Shown here in pieces: positions 25,633 to 33,472 of a stretch of 64,000 nt of DNA. Each line of letters opens with the position of its first letter. Position 1 is the stretch's first letter. The DNA is from Paraburkholderia kururiensis JCM 10599 = LMG 19447 (GTDB lineage: Bacteria > Pseudomonadota > Gammaproteobacteria > Burkholderiales > Burkholderiaceae): the NCBI RefSeq assembly GCF_003986935.1, contig NZ_RJZE01000014.1:1-64000 (forward strand), given 5' to 3'. The notes beneath the pieces were generated by a model. That model did no database searches. It saw only the letters and a list, made by a program, of their open reading frames with translations, and was not told where the DNA came from. The position numbers and the translations under genes are program-made.

Positions 25633-26535
25633 TCAGTACAGCGAGTTGTCCTCGAGCGACGGATGTTCGTTCCAGTGCAGCTTCTGGCGCAGCGTAGCGT
25701 AGTGGCTGTAGCCCACGGGATGCAGGATCGGCACCGTATGGCGCGAGCGGCGCACCTCGATGGTGTCGTTCAGTTGCAGCGCCGTGAATGACTGCATGTC
25801 GAAATTGACGTTGACGTCCCGGCCCGCGACGATCTGGATGCTCACTTTGCAGCTGTCGGGCAGCACGATAGGGCGGTTCGAGAGCGCGTGCGGCGCGATG
25901 GGCACGAGCACGATGCCCTGCAGCTGCGGATGCAGGATCGGCCCCGACGACGACAGCGCGTAGGCTGTCGAACCAGTCGGCGTGGCGACGATCAGGCCGT
26001 CTGAGCGCTGGTTGTACATGAAGCGGCCATCCACGTGTACGCGCAGTTCGGCCATGCCTGAAAAGCCGCTGCGGTTCACCACCACGTCGTTGAAGGCGAT
26101 GGCGTGATAGATGGGATCGCCGTCGCGCGTGATGCGCGCCTCCAGCAGCGTGCGCTCCTCGCGCTCGAAGCTGCCGCAGAGCATTTGCGGCACGACTTCC
26201 TGCATGTCGGTGAGCGGAATGTCGGTAATGAAGCCGAGCCGCCCAATGTTGACGCCGATGAGCGGCGTGCGGTACGGCGCGAGCTGCCGTCCGATGCCGA
26301 GCATGGTGCCGTCGCCGCCGAGCACCACCGCCACGTCGGCGCGCGCGCCGATTTCCGCCGGGCGCAGTGCCGTATAGCCGGTTGCCCCGATATCCTGTGC
26401 CGTCTCGGCCTCGAACACCACGTCGAAACCCCGTTTCGCGATGCACGAGGCGAGCGCCGTCAGCGGCTCGGCAATGCCGGGCGTGTTGCTGCGCCCGACG
26501 AGCGCCACGGTCTTGAACTGGCTATTGATCTGCAT
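25633..26535 (-). CDS. nadK: NAD kinase
   Basis: NadK phosphorylates NAD to NADP. The 300-residue protein has the catalytic GGDGT motif (residues 73-77), the NIGRLGFI segment, and FNDVVVNRSGFSGMAELRVHVDG, DGLIVATPTGSTAY and LVPIAPHALSNRPIV, all characteristic. It is divergent from hrcA across a 310-base spacer and co-directional with recN. Confidence 0.96.
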   Translation of the reverse strand: MQINSQFKTVALVGRSNTPGIAEPLTALASCIAKRGFDVVFEAETAQDIGATGYTALRPAEIGARADVAVVLGGDGTMLGIGRQLAPYRTPLIGVNIGRLGFITDIPLTDMQEVVPQMLCGSFEREERTLLEARITRDGDPIYHAIAFNDVVVNRSGFSGMAELRVHVDGRFMYNQRSDGLIVATPTGSTAYALSSSGPILHPQLQGIVLVPIAPHALSNRPIVLPDSCKVSIQIVAGRDVNVNFDMQSFTALQLNDTIEVRRSRHTVPILHPVGYSHYATLRQKLHWNEHPSLEDNSLY

Positions 26536-26845
26536 GCCGGCATTACACCATAGTCAGGTCGCGAAAAGAACCGTGCGCAGACGCCGCGACAGGGCCTGCA
26601 GGACGCCGTGTGACGGGGCCGCCGGGCCTTGCACGATTATCGCTAGAATGGTGATGTGTTGATGACAGGGCAAGAAGTCATGTCGATGTGGAGGCAATGC
26701 CTTTGGCCAAGCGTTGCGGGCGCTCTCAGAGCGAGCGCAACGCAGCCAGTGCACCCGCGGCAGGTGCGCGGACGTGCCGCAACGCCGGGCGTGCGCACGT
26801 GCGCCGGCTCCCGGGCGACATGGCGTTGAGCTAAAATTTCGCGTC
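26536..26845. other. nadK/hrcA divergent spacer
   Basis: This is a 310-base spacer between divergent genes. A TAAAAT hexamer at 26832-26837 lies 8 bases from the hrcA ATG, too close for a typical -10 unless the message is nearly leaderless. I looked for a CIRCE inverted repeat (TTAGCACTC/GAGTGCTAA) and found none. A 49-codon frame near 26680 (MSMWRQCLWPS) has no support. Nothing else is seen. Confidence 0.4.
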
Positions 26846-27865
26846 ATGCTAGATCCCCGCGCACAAACCCTCCTCAAAACGCTGATCGAGCGATACATCG
26901 CCGAGGGGCAGCCGGTCGGCTCGCGCACGTTGTCGCGGTTCTCTGGCCTCGAACTCAGCCCCGCGACCATTCGCAACGTGATGTCGGATCTCGAGGAGCT
27001 CGGCCTCGTCGCCAGCCCGCACACCTCCGCGGGCCGCATACCGACGCCGCGCGGCTACCGCCTGTTCGTGGACACCATGCTCACCGTAGAGCCAGCCGGA
27101 GATGAAGAAGCTGTCACGCGCGCGGTGAAAACCACCCTGAAGCCCGGCGAACCCCAAAAGGTGATTGCCGCCGCGGCGAGCGTGCTGTCGAATCTCTCGC
27201 AGTTCGCGGGCGTCATACTCACGCCGCGGCGCAGTCACGTCTTCAAGCAGGTGGAATTCATGCGCCTGTCCGACAAGCGCATCCTGCTCATCATCGTGAC
27301 GCCGGAGGGTGACGTTCAGAACCGCATCATGGCGACGCAGCGGGACTTTTCGCCGTCCGAACTCATTGAAGCGTCCAATTACATCAACGCACACTTCGCG
27401 GGACTCTCGTTCGACGAGGTGCGCCGTCGGCTGCGCGAGGAAATCGACCAGTTGCGCGGCGACATGACGGCTCTCATGCATGCCGCGGTGACCGCGAGTA
27501 CCGACGAAGTCGAACCCGGCGAAACCGTGGTGATTTCGGGTGAGCGCAACCTGCTCGAGGTGGCTGACCTCTCTTCGGACATGGCCCGTCTGCGCAAGCT
27601 TTTCGACGTATTCGACCAAAAGACCAGCCTCCTTCAGTTGCTCGACGTTTCCAGCCATGCGCAGGGCGTGCAGATTTTCATCGGCGGCGAATCCAATCTC
27701 GTCCCTATCGAGGAGATGAGCGTCGTGACCGCGCCGTATGAGGTGAACGGCAAGATCGTGGGCACGCTCGGCGTGATCGGTCCTACGCGCATGGCCTATA
27801 ACCGCGTGATTCCGATCGTCGACATCACCGCCCGCCTGCTCTCCACCGCGCTCAGCCAGCAATAA
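26846..27865 (+). CDS. hrcA: Heat-inducible transcription repressor HrcA
   Basis: HrcA represses chaperone genes by binding the CIRCE element and is stabilised by GroEL. The 339-residue protein begins MLDPRAQTLLKTLIERYIAEGQPVGS with the N-terminal winged helix (SPATIRNVMSDLEELGLV, SAGRIPTPRGYRLFVD), then the GAF-like domain and the dimer segment VTAPYEVNGKIVGTLGVIGPTRMAY. The start 26846 is the family start; an upstream in-frame ATG at 26714 adds low-complexity Arg/Ala sequence. No CIRCE is visible in this window, so its targets probably include groES-groEL elsewhere. Confidence 0.95.
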   Translation: MLDPRAQTLLKTLIERYIAEGQPVGSRTLSRFSGLELSPATIRNVMSDLEELGLVASPHTSAGRIPTPRGYRLFVDTMLTVEPAGDEEAVTRAVKTTLKPGEPQKVIAAAASVLSNLSQFAGVILTPRRSHVFKQVEFMRLSDKRILLIIVTPEGDVQNRIMATQRDFSPSELIEASNYINAHFAGLSFDEVRRRLREEIDQLRGDMTALMHAAVTASTDEVEPGETVVISGERNLLEVADLSSDMARLRKLFDVFDQKTSLLQLLDVSSHAQGVQIFIGGESNLVPIEEMSVVTAPYEVNGKIVGTLGVIGPTRMAYNRVIPIVDITARLLSTALSQQ

Positions 27866-27946
27866 GCGCATAGATCCCATCATCCGCGATGCCCGTGCGG
27901 CGCGCCATCGGCCGGATGGCGGGGTGTCCCCACAGGGGTCGCTGGC

Positions 27947-27952
27947 TATAAT
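27947..27952 (+). promoter_or_regulatory. -10 box (TATAAT) upstream of hemH
   Basis: TATAAT lies 49 bases ahead of the chosen hemH start. An in-frame ATG at 27951 overlaps this box, which argues that translation starts downstream at 28002. No good -35 was seen. Confidence 0.45.
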
Positions 27953-28001
27953 GAAAACTTTCCAACCGGATCTCCGCGCCACGCGGCAGACCTTCTCGCC
28001 T

Positions 28002-29069
28002 ATGCGCTTCGATCTCGAGCGGCCTTCGCAGTCTGCCGCGTCTCATCGCGTTGCGGTGCTGCTCATCAACCTCGGCACCCCGGACGCGCCCACGCCGCGC
28101 GCCGTGCGTCGCTACCTCGCGCAGTTCCTCTCGGACCCGCGCGTGGTCGAGATTCCCGCGTTGGTCTGGCAGGTGATCTTGCGCATGTTGATCCTGCCAT
28201 TCCGGGGTTCGGCGTCTGCAAAGAAGTACGCTTCGGTGTGGATGCCGGAGGGCTCGCCGTTGCGCGTTTTCACGGAGAAGCAGGTGGAGGGGCTGCGGCA
28301 ACTGCTGCACGTCAACGACTATGCCGTGATCGTGGACTACGCGATGCGCTACGGCACGCCCGGCATTCCGGCTGTGCTGAACCAGCTCAAGCTTGCGGGC
28401 GCCGAACGGATTCTGCTGATGCCCATGTATCCGCAGTATTCGTCGTCCACCACTGCCACCGCCTTCGACGACGCATTCACCGCACTGCGCCGCATGCGCA
28501 ACCAGCCGGAAATTCGCACGGTTCGTCATTACTGTGATCATCCGGCCTATATCAGCGCGCTTTCCGCGCAGATTCATCACTACTGGAACGCACACGGGCG
28601 GCCCGATTTCGCTGCTGGCGACCGGCTGGTGCTGAGCTTTCACGGTGTGCCGAAGCGCACCATGGACCTCGGCGACCCTTATCACGACCAATGCCAGCAG
28701 ACCGCGAGCCTCCTGATGCATGCACTCGGTCTCCAGCCGGTGGAGTGCCTCGTCACATTCCAGTCGCGATTTGGTCGGGCGGAATGGCTTCAGCCTTACA
28801 CTGCTCCCACGCTGAAGGAGCTCGGCTCGGCCGGTGTGAAGCGGGTTGACGTGTTTTGCCCCGGCTTTACAGCTGACTGCCTGGAAACGATCGAAGAGAT
28901 CGGCATCGAAGGGCGTGACGAGTTTCTCCACGCCGGCGGCAAGGCGTTTCACCGGATCCCTTGCCTCAACGCAGCGCCGGCATGGATTGCGGCGCTCGGC
29001 GAAATCGTGGCGCAAAACCTTCAGGGTTGGTCGGTGCAAGCCGCCGTACCGGCAGGCGTGGCGGCATGA
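28002..29069 (+). CDS. hemH: Ferrochelatase
   Basis: HemH inserts Fe(II) into protoporphyrin IX, the last step of protohaem synthesis, at the inner membrane. The 355-residue protein begins MRFDLERP and has VLLINLGTPDAPT, MRYGTPGI, MPMYPQYSSSTTATAFD, the active-site His in LVLSFHGVPKRT, TFQSRFGRAEWLQPYT and VFCPGFTADCLETIEEI. The start is placed at 28002 because a TATAAT box covers the only earlier ATG (27951). It is 136 bases after hrcA and 91 bases before the S4 gene. Confidence 0.95.
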   Translation: MRFDLERPSQSAASHRVAVLLINLGTPDAPTPRAVRRYLAQFLSDPRVVEIPALVWQVILRMLILPFRGSASAKKYASVWMPEGSPLRVFTEKQVEGLRQLLHVNDYAVIVDYAMRYGTPGIPAVLNQLKLAGAERILLMPMYPQYSSSTTATAFDDAFTALRRMRNQPEIRTVRHYCDHPAYISALSAQIHHYWNAHGRPDFAAGDRLVLSFHGVPKRTMDLGDPYHDQCQQTASLLMHALGLQPVECLVTFQSRFGRAEWLQPYTAPTLKELGSAGVKRVDVFCPGFTADCLETIEEIGIEGRDEFLHAGGKAFHRIPCLNAAPAWIAALGEIVAQNLQGWSVQAAVPAGVAA

Positions 29070-29160
29070 GGCATGCTTTACCGGAAGTTCGGCCGGTGCC
29101 AGCCGTAGCCTCCTGCAATGGCGGCCATCGTTGCCGTGCGGCAGAACTTGAATTCCCCGT

Positions 29161-29568
29161 ATGAAAGACAAGATTTCGACTGATCCGTCCGCTCGTACGC
29201 GTGTGGACAAGTGGCTGTGGGCTGCGCGCTTCTTCAAGACGCGCTCGCTTGCCGCCGATGCCGTGGCGAAGGGCCGGGTGCGGATCGACGGTGCGCCGGT
29301 GAAGGCGTCGAAGGACGTCCGCGTCGGCGACCTGATCGACATCGACATCGAGCGGGTCGTCTGGCAGGTCGAGGTACGGGGAATTTGTGACGTCCGCGGG
29401 CCGGCCAGCGTGGCGCAAACGCTTTATGCGGAGACGGACGACGGCCGTGCGAGGCGCATGCAGGAACTGGAGCGGCGCAAAACGTTTCGCGAACCGGCCG
29501 CGGCGCTGCACGGCCGGCCCACGAAGCGGGACCGCCGGACTATCGACAAACTTTCAGGTGGGGATTGA
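29161..29568 (+). CDS. hslR: S4-domain RNA-binding protein, Hsp15-like
   Basis: A 135-residue protein with an N-terminal S4 RNA-binding domain: RVDKWLWAARFFKTRSLAADAVAKGRVRIDGAPVKASKDVRVGDLI at about residues 14-60, then a basic tail (TKRDRRTIDKLSGGD). Hsp15/HslR binds stalled 50S subunits carrying nascent peptidyl-tRNA and is heat-induced in E. coli. Here it lies in a heat-shock neighbourhood (hrcA upstream, grpE-dnaK-dnaJ downstream), which supports the name. A small frame runs antisense across its last 29 bases. Confidence 0.87.
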   Translation: MKDKISTDPSARTRVDKWLWAARFFKTRSLAADAVAKGRVRIDGAPVKASKDVRVGDLIDIDIERVVWQVEVRGICDVRGPASVAQTLYAETDDGRARRMQELERRKTFREPAAALHGRPTKRDRRTIDKLSGGD

Positions 29569-29701
29569 AGAACGACTCGATCGTTGCGTGAACGACGCCG
29601 TACTCCGTCGTGTTCTCCGTGACGGCCCCGGACATGCAGATGGTGGTGGTCCCCGCGATGAGTACCAGCGCGACCACCGATATTGCGAAGGTCAGTTTCA
29701 C
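29540..29701 (-). CDS. Candidate 53-aa exported peptide
   Basis: A 53-codon frame with GTG start at 29701, preceded on the minus strand by GAGGGGAG at good spacing. The N-terminus (MKLTFAISVVALVLIAGTT) looks like a signal peptide: Lys2, a hydrophobic core of about 14 residues, then small residues. The rest has two cysteines (C22, C52) and no family I know. It is convergent with and overlaps the last 29 bases of the S4 gene. Support is only the ribosome-binding site, signal-like start and intact frame. Confidence 0.5.
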   Translation of the reverse strand: MKLTFAISVVALVLIAGTTTICMSGAVTENTTEYGVVHATIESFFNPHLKVCR

Positions 29702-29937
29702 GGTACTCCCCTCGGTCATTCAGGTCGGATCAGGTCGGAAAGGGGCCGAAGACAGGCAACCCTCTGACGGGCGGCATTGCTGCGCCGACATCAGGGTAAA
29801 CGTGTCCTGCGAGCGCATGAGTTGCAGTGTAGGTCAGCGCCCGAGGCCGCTCAATCTCAATCTGCGGGTGCCGAAGTAATGGTTGTTACCGTGCGTTTCG
29901 ATGGCACGGAGGCGGTGCAAAAAGTGAGGCTGGTGAC
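29702..29937. other. Spacer ahead of the grpE promoter
   Basis: No convincing gene is seen between the candidate 53-aa peptide and the sigma-32 promoter of grpE. Base composition is less GC-rich in the second half. A promoter for the minus-strand peptide should lie here, but no paired -35/-10 was recognised. Confidence 0.3.
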
Positions 29938-29965
29938 CTTGAAATCGCCAATTCGGCCCCCATGT
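29938..29965 (+). promoter_or_regulatory. Sigma-32 (RpoH) heat-shock promoter of grpE
   Basis: CTTGAAA (29938-29944), 13 bases, then CCCCATGT (29958-29965). This is an essentially perfect match to the RpoH consensus CTTGAAA-N(11-16)-CCCCATNT. Transcription would begin near 29972, leaving a leader of about 100 bases before grpE. Confidence 0.85.
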
Positions 29966-30071
29966 GCACCGCCTGTGAGCGAATGGGTTGTTGCTTTTCC
30001 GCAACCGCATGACTGCATGCGGAAGGGCCACACATTTATTCAGGCATTTATTTTTGACGACTTTCAGCGAC

Positions 30072-30647
30072 ATGGAAAACACGCAAGAGAACCCGACGAG
30101 CCAGAACCCGACGACGCCCGAAGACGCCGCTCGTGAGGCGGCCGTGGCGGGAGCGGATCAGAGCCCGCAGCCGGCTGCCGAAAACGCGGCAACTGGGGCC
30201 GAGGCTGCGCTTGCTGAAGCGCAGGCGAAGATCGTCGAACTTCAGGAAAGCTTCCTGCGCGCGAAGGCCGAAACGGAAAACGTACGGCGCCGCGCTCAGG
30301 AAGACGTCGCGAAGGCTCACAAGTTCGCAATCGAGAGCTTCGCCGAACACCTGTTGCCCGTGGTGGATAGCCTCGAAGCGGCCACGACGCACGAGTCCGA
30401 CGACATCGCCAAGGTGCGTGAAGGCGTCGAGCTCACGCTGCGGCAGCTGACGGGCGCACTGGAGAAAGGGCGCGTGGTGGCCATCAATCCGGTGGGCGAG
30501 AAGTTCGATCCGCACCGGCACCAGGCCATTTCGATGGTGCCGGCCGACCAGGAGGCGAACACTGTCGTCTCGGTGCTGCAGAAGGGCTATACGATCGCGG
30601 ACCGCGTACTGCGCCCGGCGCTCGTGACGGTGGCGCAGCCGAAGTAA
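30072..30647 (+). CDS. grpE: Nucleotide exchange factor GrpE
   Basis: GrpE releases ADP from DnaK, driving the chaperone cycle. The 191-residue protein has an acidic, Ala-rich disordered N-terminus (1-55), the long dimer helix (EAALAEAQAKIVELQESFLRAKAETENVRRRAQED), and the C-terminal beta domain with NPVGEKFDPHRHQAISMV and LQKGYTIADRVLRPALVTVA. The ATG at 30072 has only a weak Shine-Dalgarno but gives the normal family start. It is driven by the RpoH promoter at 29938. Confidence 0.95.
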   Translation: MENTQENPTSQNPTTPEDAAREAAVAGADQSPQPAAENAATGAEAALAEAQAKIVELQESFLRAKAETENVRRRAQEDVAKAHKFAIESFAEHLLPVVDSLEAATTHESDDIAKVREGVELTLRQLTGALEKGRVVAINPVGEKFDPHRHQAISMVPADQEANTVVSVLQKGYTIADRVLRPALVTVAQPK

Positions 30648-31221
30648 GCAGCGCGAGCCACGGGACCGGAACGTTTCTGCCGCAAGCGTGCATGGCCTTC
30701 GATTCCCGGCTTTGGCTGCCTTCGGCATGCCAGGGCCGAGAGCCGGGAAGCCGGGCGCGGCATTTGCCGCGGCACGTGACCCGCTTGCTGGTTCCGTTGC
30801 TTCGGGCCACGGCTGCATCGCGGCGAAATCATGAAGAGCGGTCGTCGCTTCGTGCTGCAAGGCGTACCGGCCTTGGGGCTTCGTTTACCGGGCCATGGAG
30901 CCTGACCGCGCGACCGGCTGCCACGTGCCAGGGCAGTTCGAAGCGGTGGTATCTGCGGGTCGCGCGAAAAATGAGAAAATCCGCGCCGCCGGTGAAGAAC
31001 CGGCGGCCGGCGAGCCGGTATCAGGCGGGCTGGCATCCGGTCGGCGCCGCGGTGGCGCTGGCGATTGAGAAAAATTAAAGACCGCATCGCCTTTGAGGTC
31101 TTGAAAACGATGCGGCGGCACTTACCTTGGGTGCAGTGAAGGATTGAAGGCCGGCTGCCTCGCGACAGGAAGCGCAACAGGGCAGCCAGCAACAGCGATC
31201 GAAATCAGGAGATTAGTAAAA
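30648..31221. other. 574-base grpE-dnaK spacer with hairpins
   Basis: No reading frame here looks like a real protein. Features seen: GCCGCCGGT/ACCGGCGGC (30985-31007), a 9-bp hairpin; and two overlapping, mutually exclusive inverted repeats, AAGACC/GGTCTT (31078-31083, 31097-31102) and CCGCATCG/CGATGCGG (31082-31089, 31108-31115). CTTGAAA at 31100-31106 matches the RpoH -35 but no CCCCAT box follows at the right distance. A short plus-strand frame near 30829 (MKSGRRFVLQG) resembles a decayed Tat-like start and stops soon after. Confidence 0.4.
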
Positions 31222-33177
31222 ATGGGCAAAATCATCGGCATCGACCTCGGTACCACGAACTCTTGCGTGGCGCTGATGGAAGGTAACCAGGTCAAGGTGA
31301 TCGAGAATTCGGAAGGCGCGCGTACCACGCCGTCGATCATCGCTTACCTCGACGAGAACGAAGTGCTGGTGGGTGCGCCGGCCAAGCGTCAGTCGGTCAC
31401 CAACCCGCGGAACACGCTGTACGCGGTCAAGCGCCTGATCGGCCGCCGCTTCGACGAGAAGGAAGTGCAGAAGGACATCAACCTGATGCCCTACAAGATC
31501 GTCAAGCACGACAACGGCGACGCCTGGGTGGAAGCCCACGGCCAGAATCTCGCGCCGTCGCAGGTTTCGGCCGAAGTGCTGCGCAAGATGAAGAAGACCG
31601 CTGAAGACTACCTCGGCGAGCCGGTCACGGAAGCCGTGATCACGGTTCCCGCATACTTCAACGACAGCCAGCGCCAGGCCACCAAGGATGCGGGCCGCAT
31701 CGCGGGCCTGGAAGTCAAGCGCATCATCAACGAGCCGACGGCAGCGGCGCTCGCGTTCGGTCTCGACAAGTCCGAGAAGGGCGACCGCAAGATCGCGGTG
31801 TTCGACCTGGGCGGCGGTACGTTCGACATCTCGATCATCGAGATCGCAGACGTGGACGGCGAAAAGCAGTTCGAAGTGCTCTCGACGAACGGCGATACGT
31901 TCCTGGGCGGCGAAGACTTCGACCAGCGCATCATCGATTACATCATCGGCGAGTTCAAGAAGGAGCAGGGCGTCGACCTCTCGAAAGACGTGCTCGCGCT
32001 GCAACGCCTGAAGGAAGCGGCTGAGAAGGCGAAGATCGAACTCTCGTCGTCGCAGCAGACCGAAATCAACCTGCCGTACATCACGGCTGACGCCTCAGGT
32101 CCGAAGCACCTGAATCTCAAGATCACGCGCGCCAAGTTGGAAGCGCTGGTCGAAGACCTGATCGAGCGCACCATCGAACCGTGCCGTATCGCGATCAAGG
32201 ACGCAGGCGTGAAGGTCGGCGAAATCGACGACGTGATCCTGGTCGGCGGCCAGACGCGTATGCCGAAGGTGCAGGAGAAGGTCAAGGAGTTCTTCGGCAA
32301 GGAGCCGCGTCGCGACGTGAACCCGGATGAAGCCGTGGCCGTGGGCGCCGCGATTCAGGGCCAGGTGCTCTCGGGTGACCGCAAGGACGTGTTGCTGCTC
32401 GACGTGACGCCGCTGTCGCTCGGTATCGAGACGCTGGGCGGCGTGATGACGAAGATGATCAACAAGAACACCACGATCCCGACGAAGCACTCGCAGGTGT
32501 ATTCGACCGCGGACGACAACCAGTCGGCCGTGACGATCAAGGTGTATCAGGGCGAACGCGAAATGGCGGCGGGTAACAAGCTGCTGGGCGAGTTCAATCT
32601 GGAAGGCATTCCGCCCGCACCGCGCGGCCTGCCGCAGATCGAAGTGACCTTCGACATCGACGCGAACGGCATCCTGCACGTCGGAGCGAAGGACAAGGCG
32701 ACCGGCAAGGAAAACAAGATCACCATCAAGGCGAACTCGGGTCTCTCGGAAGCCGAGATCGAAAAGATGGTGAAGGACGCCGAGGCGAACGCCGAAGAAG
32801 ATCACAAGCTGCGCGAGCTGGCCGATGCGCGCAATCAGGGCGACGCGCTCGTCCACAGCACGAAGAAGGCGCTGACCGAATACGGCGACAAGCTCGAAGC
32901 AGACGAGAAGGGCAAGATCGAAGCTGCGCTGAAGGACCTGGAAGACACGCTGAAGAACACGTCGACTGACAAGGCGGCGCTCGAAGGCAAAATCGAGGCG
33001 CTGGCTACGGCTTCGCAGAAACTCGGCGAAAAGATGTACGCCGACATGCAGGCCGCCCAGGGCGCGGCAGGCGCAGCAGCCGGTGCTGCGGGCGCTTCGG
33101 CCGGGGCATCGGCGGGCGCGAGCCAGCAGGCGGACGACGTGGTCGACGCCGACTTCAAGGAAGTGAAGAAGGACTAA
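31222..33177 (+). CDS. dnaK: Chaperone protein DnaK (Hsp70)
   Basis: The main cytoplasmic Hsp70, 651 residues. The ATPase domain shows GIDLGTTNSCVA at the N-terminus, VITVPAYFNDSQRQATKDAG, NEPTAAALAFG, VFDLGGGTFDISI and VGGQTRMPKVQ. The linker DVLLLDVTPLSLGIETLGG leads into the substrate domain, and the lid ends in an Ala/Gly-rich stretch before ADDVVDADFKEVKKD. The ATG at 31222 is preceded by CAGGAGA. It is flanked by unusually long non-coding spacers on both sides. Confidence 0.98.
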   Translation: MGKIIGIDLGTTNSCVALMEGNQVKVIENSEGARTTPSIIAYLDENEVLVGAPAKRQSVTNPRNTLYAVKRLIGRRFDEKEVQKDINLMPYKIVKHDNGDAWVEAHGQNLAPSQVSAEVLRKMKKTAEDYLGEPVTEAVITVPAYFNDSQRQATKDAGRIAGLEVKRIINEPTAAALAFGLDKSEKGDRKIAVFDLGGGTFDISIIEIADVDGEKQFEVLSTNGDTFLGGEDFDQRIIDYIIGEFKKEQGVDLSKDVLALQRLKEAAEKAKIELSSSQQTEINLPYITADASGPKHLNLKITRAKLEALVEDLIERTIEPCRIAIKDAGVKVGEIDDVILVGGQTRMPKVQEKVKEFFGKEPRRDVNPDEAVAVGAAIQGQVLSGDRKDVLLLDVTPLSLGIETLGGVMTKMINKNTTIPTKHSQVYSTADDNQSAVTIKVYQGEREMAAGNKLLGEFNLEGIPPAPRGLPQIEVTFDIDANGILHVGAKDKATGKENKITIKANSGLSEAEIEKMVKDAEANAEEDHKLRELADARNQGDALVHSTKKALTEYGDKLEADEKGKIEAALKDLEDTLKNTSTDKAALEGKIEALATASQKLGEKMYADMQAAQGAAGAAAGAAGASAGASAGASQQADDVVDADFKEVKKD

Positions 33178-33206
33178 GGCCGCCGGGTTGAAGTAACGAT
33201 CCGTGA

Positions 33207-33353
33207 TGCCGCGCACCGCAAGGTGCGCGGCACGGCAGCAGGACAGCCGGCGCGTCGCCACAGCAGCGAATGCGTACGGTATTGCAAGCGCCTGGCGAGC
33301 CTTTCGGCTCCCCGGGCACATTTGTTTTCTGGACGCCGTTCTCGGAACGGCGT
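33207..33353 (+). other. Two strong hairpins in the dnaK-dnaJ spacer
   Basis: Hairpin 1: TGCCGCGCACC (33207-33217), GCAA tetraloop, GGTGCGCGGCA (33222-33232), an 11-bp stem with a GNRA loop. Hairpin 2: ACGCCGTTC (33333-33341), loop TCG, GAACGGCGT (33345-33353). Neither is followed by a T tract, so they are more likely RNA-stability or processing elements than terminators. Confidence 0.55.
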
Positions 33354-33472
33354 GGCGGGCACTGCAATGCCGGCCGCGCCGTGCCACGAAGAGGCGGCAG
33401 GACGGGTCGCGAGACTCCAGCAATCACAAGGAGCGGCCGTGCGGCGATGCGCATGGCTGGTGTTGAACCGAT

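Noticed and set aside
25604..26446. N-terminal extension of the recN frame
   Set aside because: The open frame continues through nadK, but RecN homology and start begin at 25603.
26680..26829. 49-codon frame between nadK and hrcA (MSMWRQCLWPS)
   Set aside because: Arg-rich, no ribosome-binding site of note, no features of a real peptide.
30692..31078. 128-codon frame in the grpE-dnaK spacer
   Set aside because: No Shine-Dalgarno, erratic composition and no family resemblance; the spacer is treated as non-coding.
31100..31127. RpoH promoter before dnaK
   Set aside because: CTTGAAA is present but no CCCCAT-like -10 is found at 11-16 bases; kept only as a partial match.
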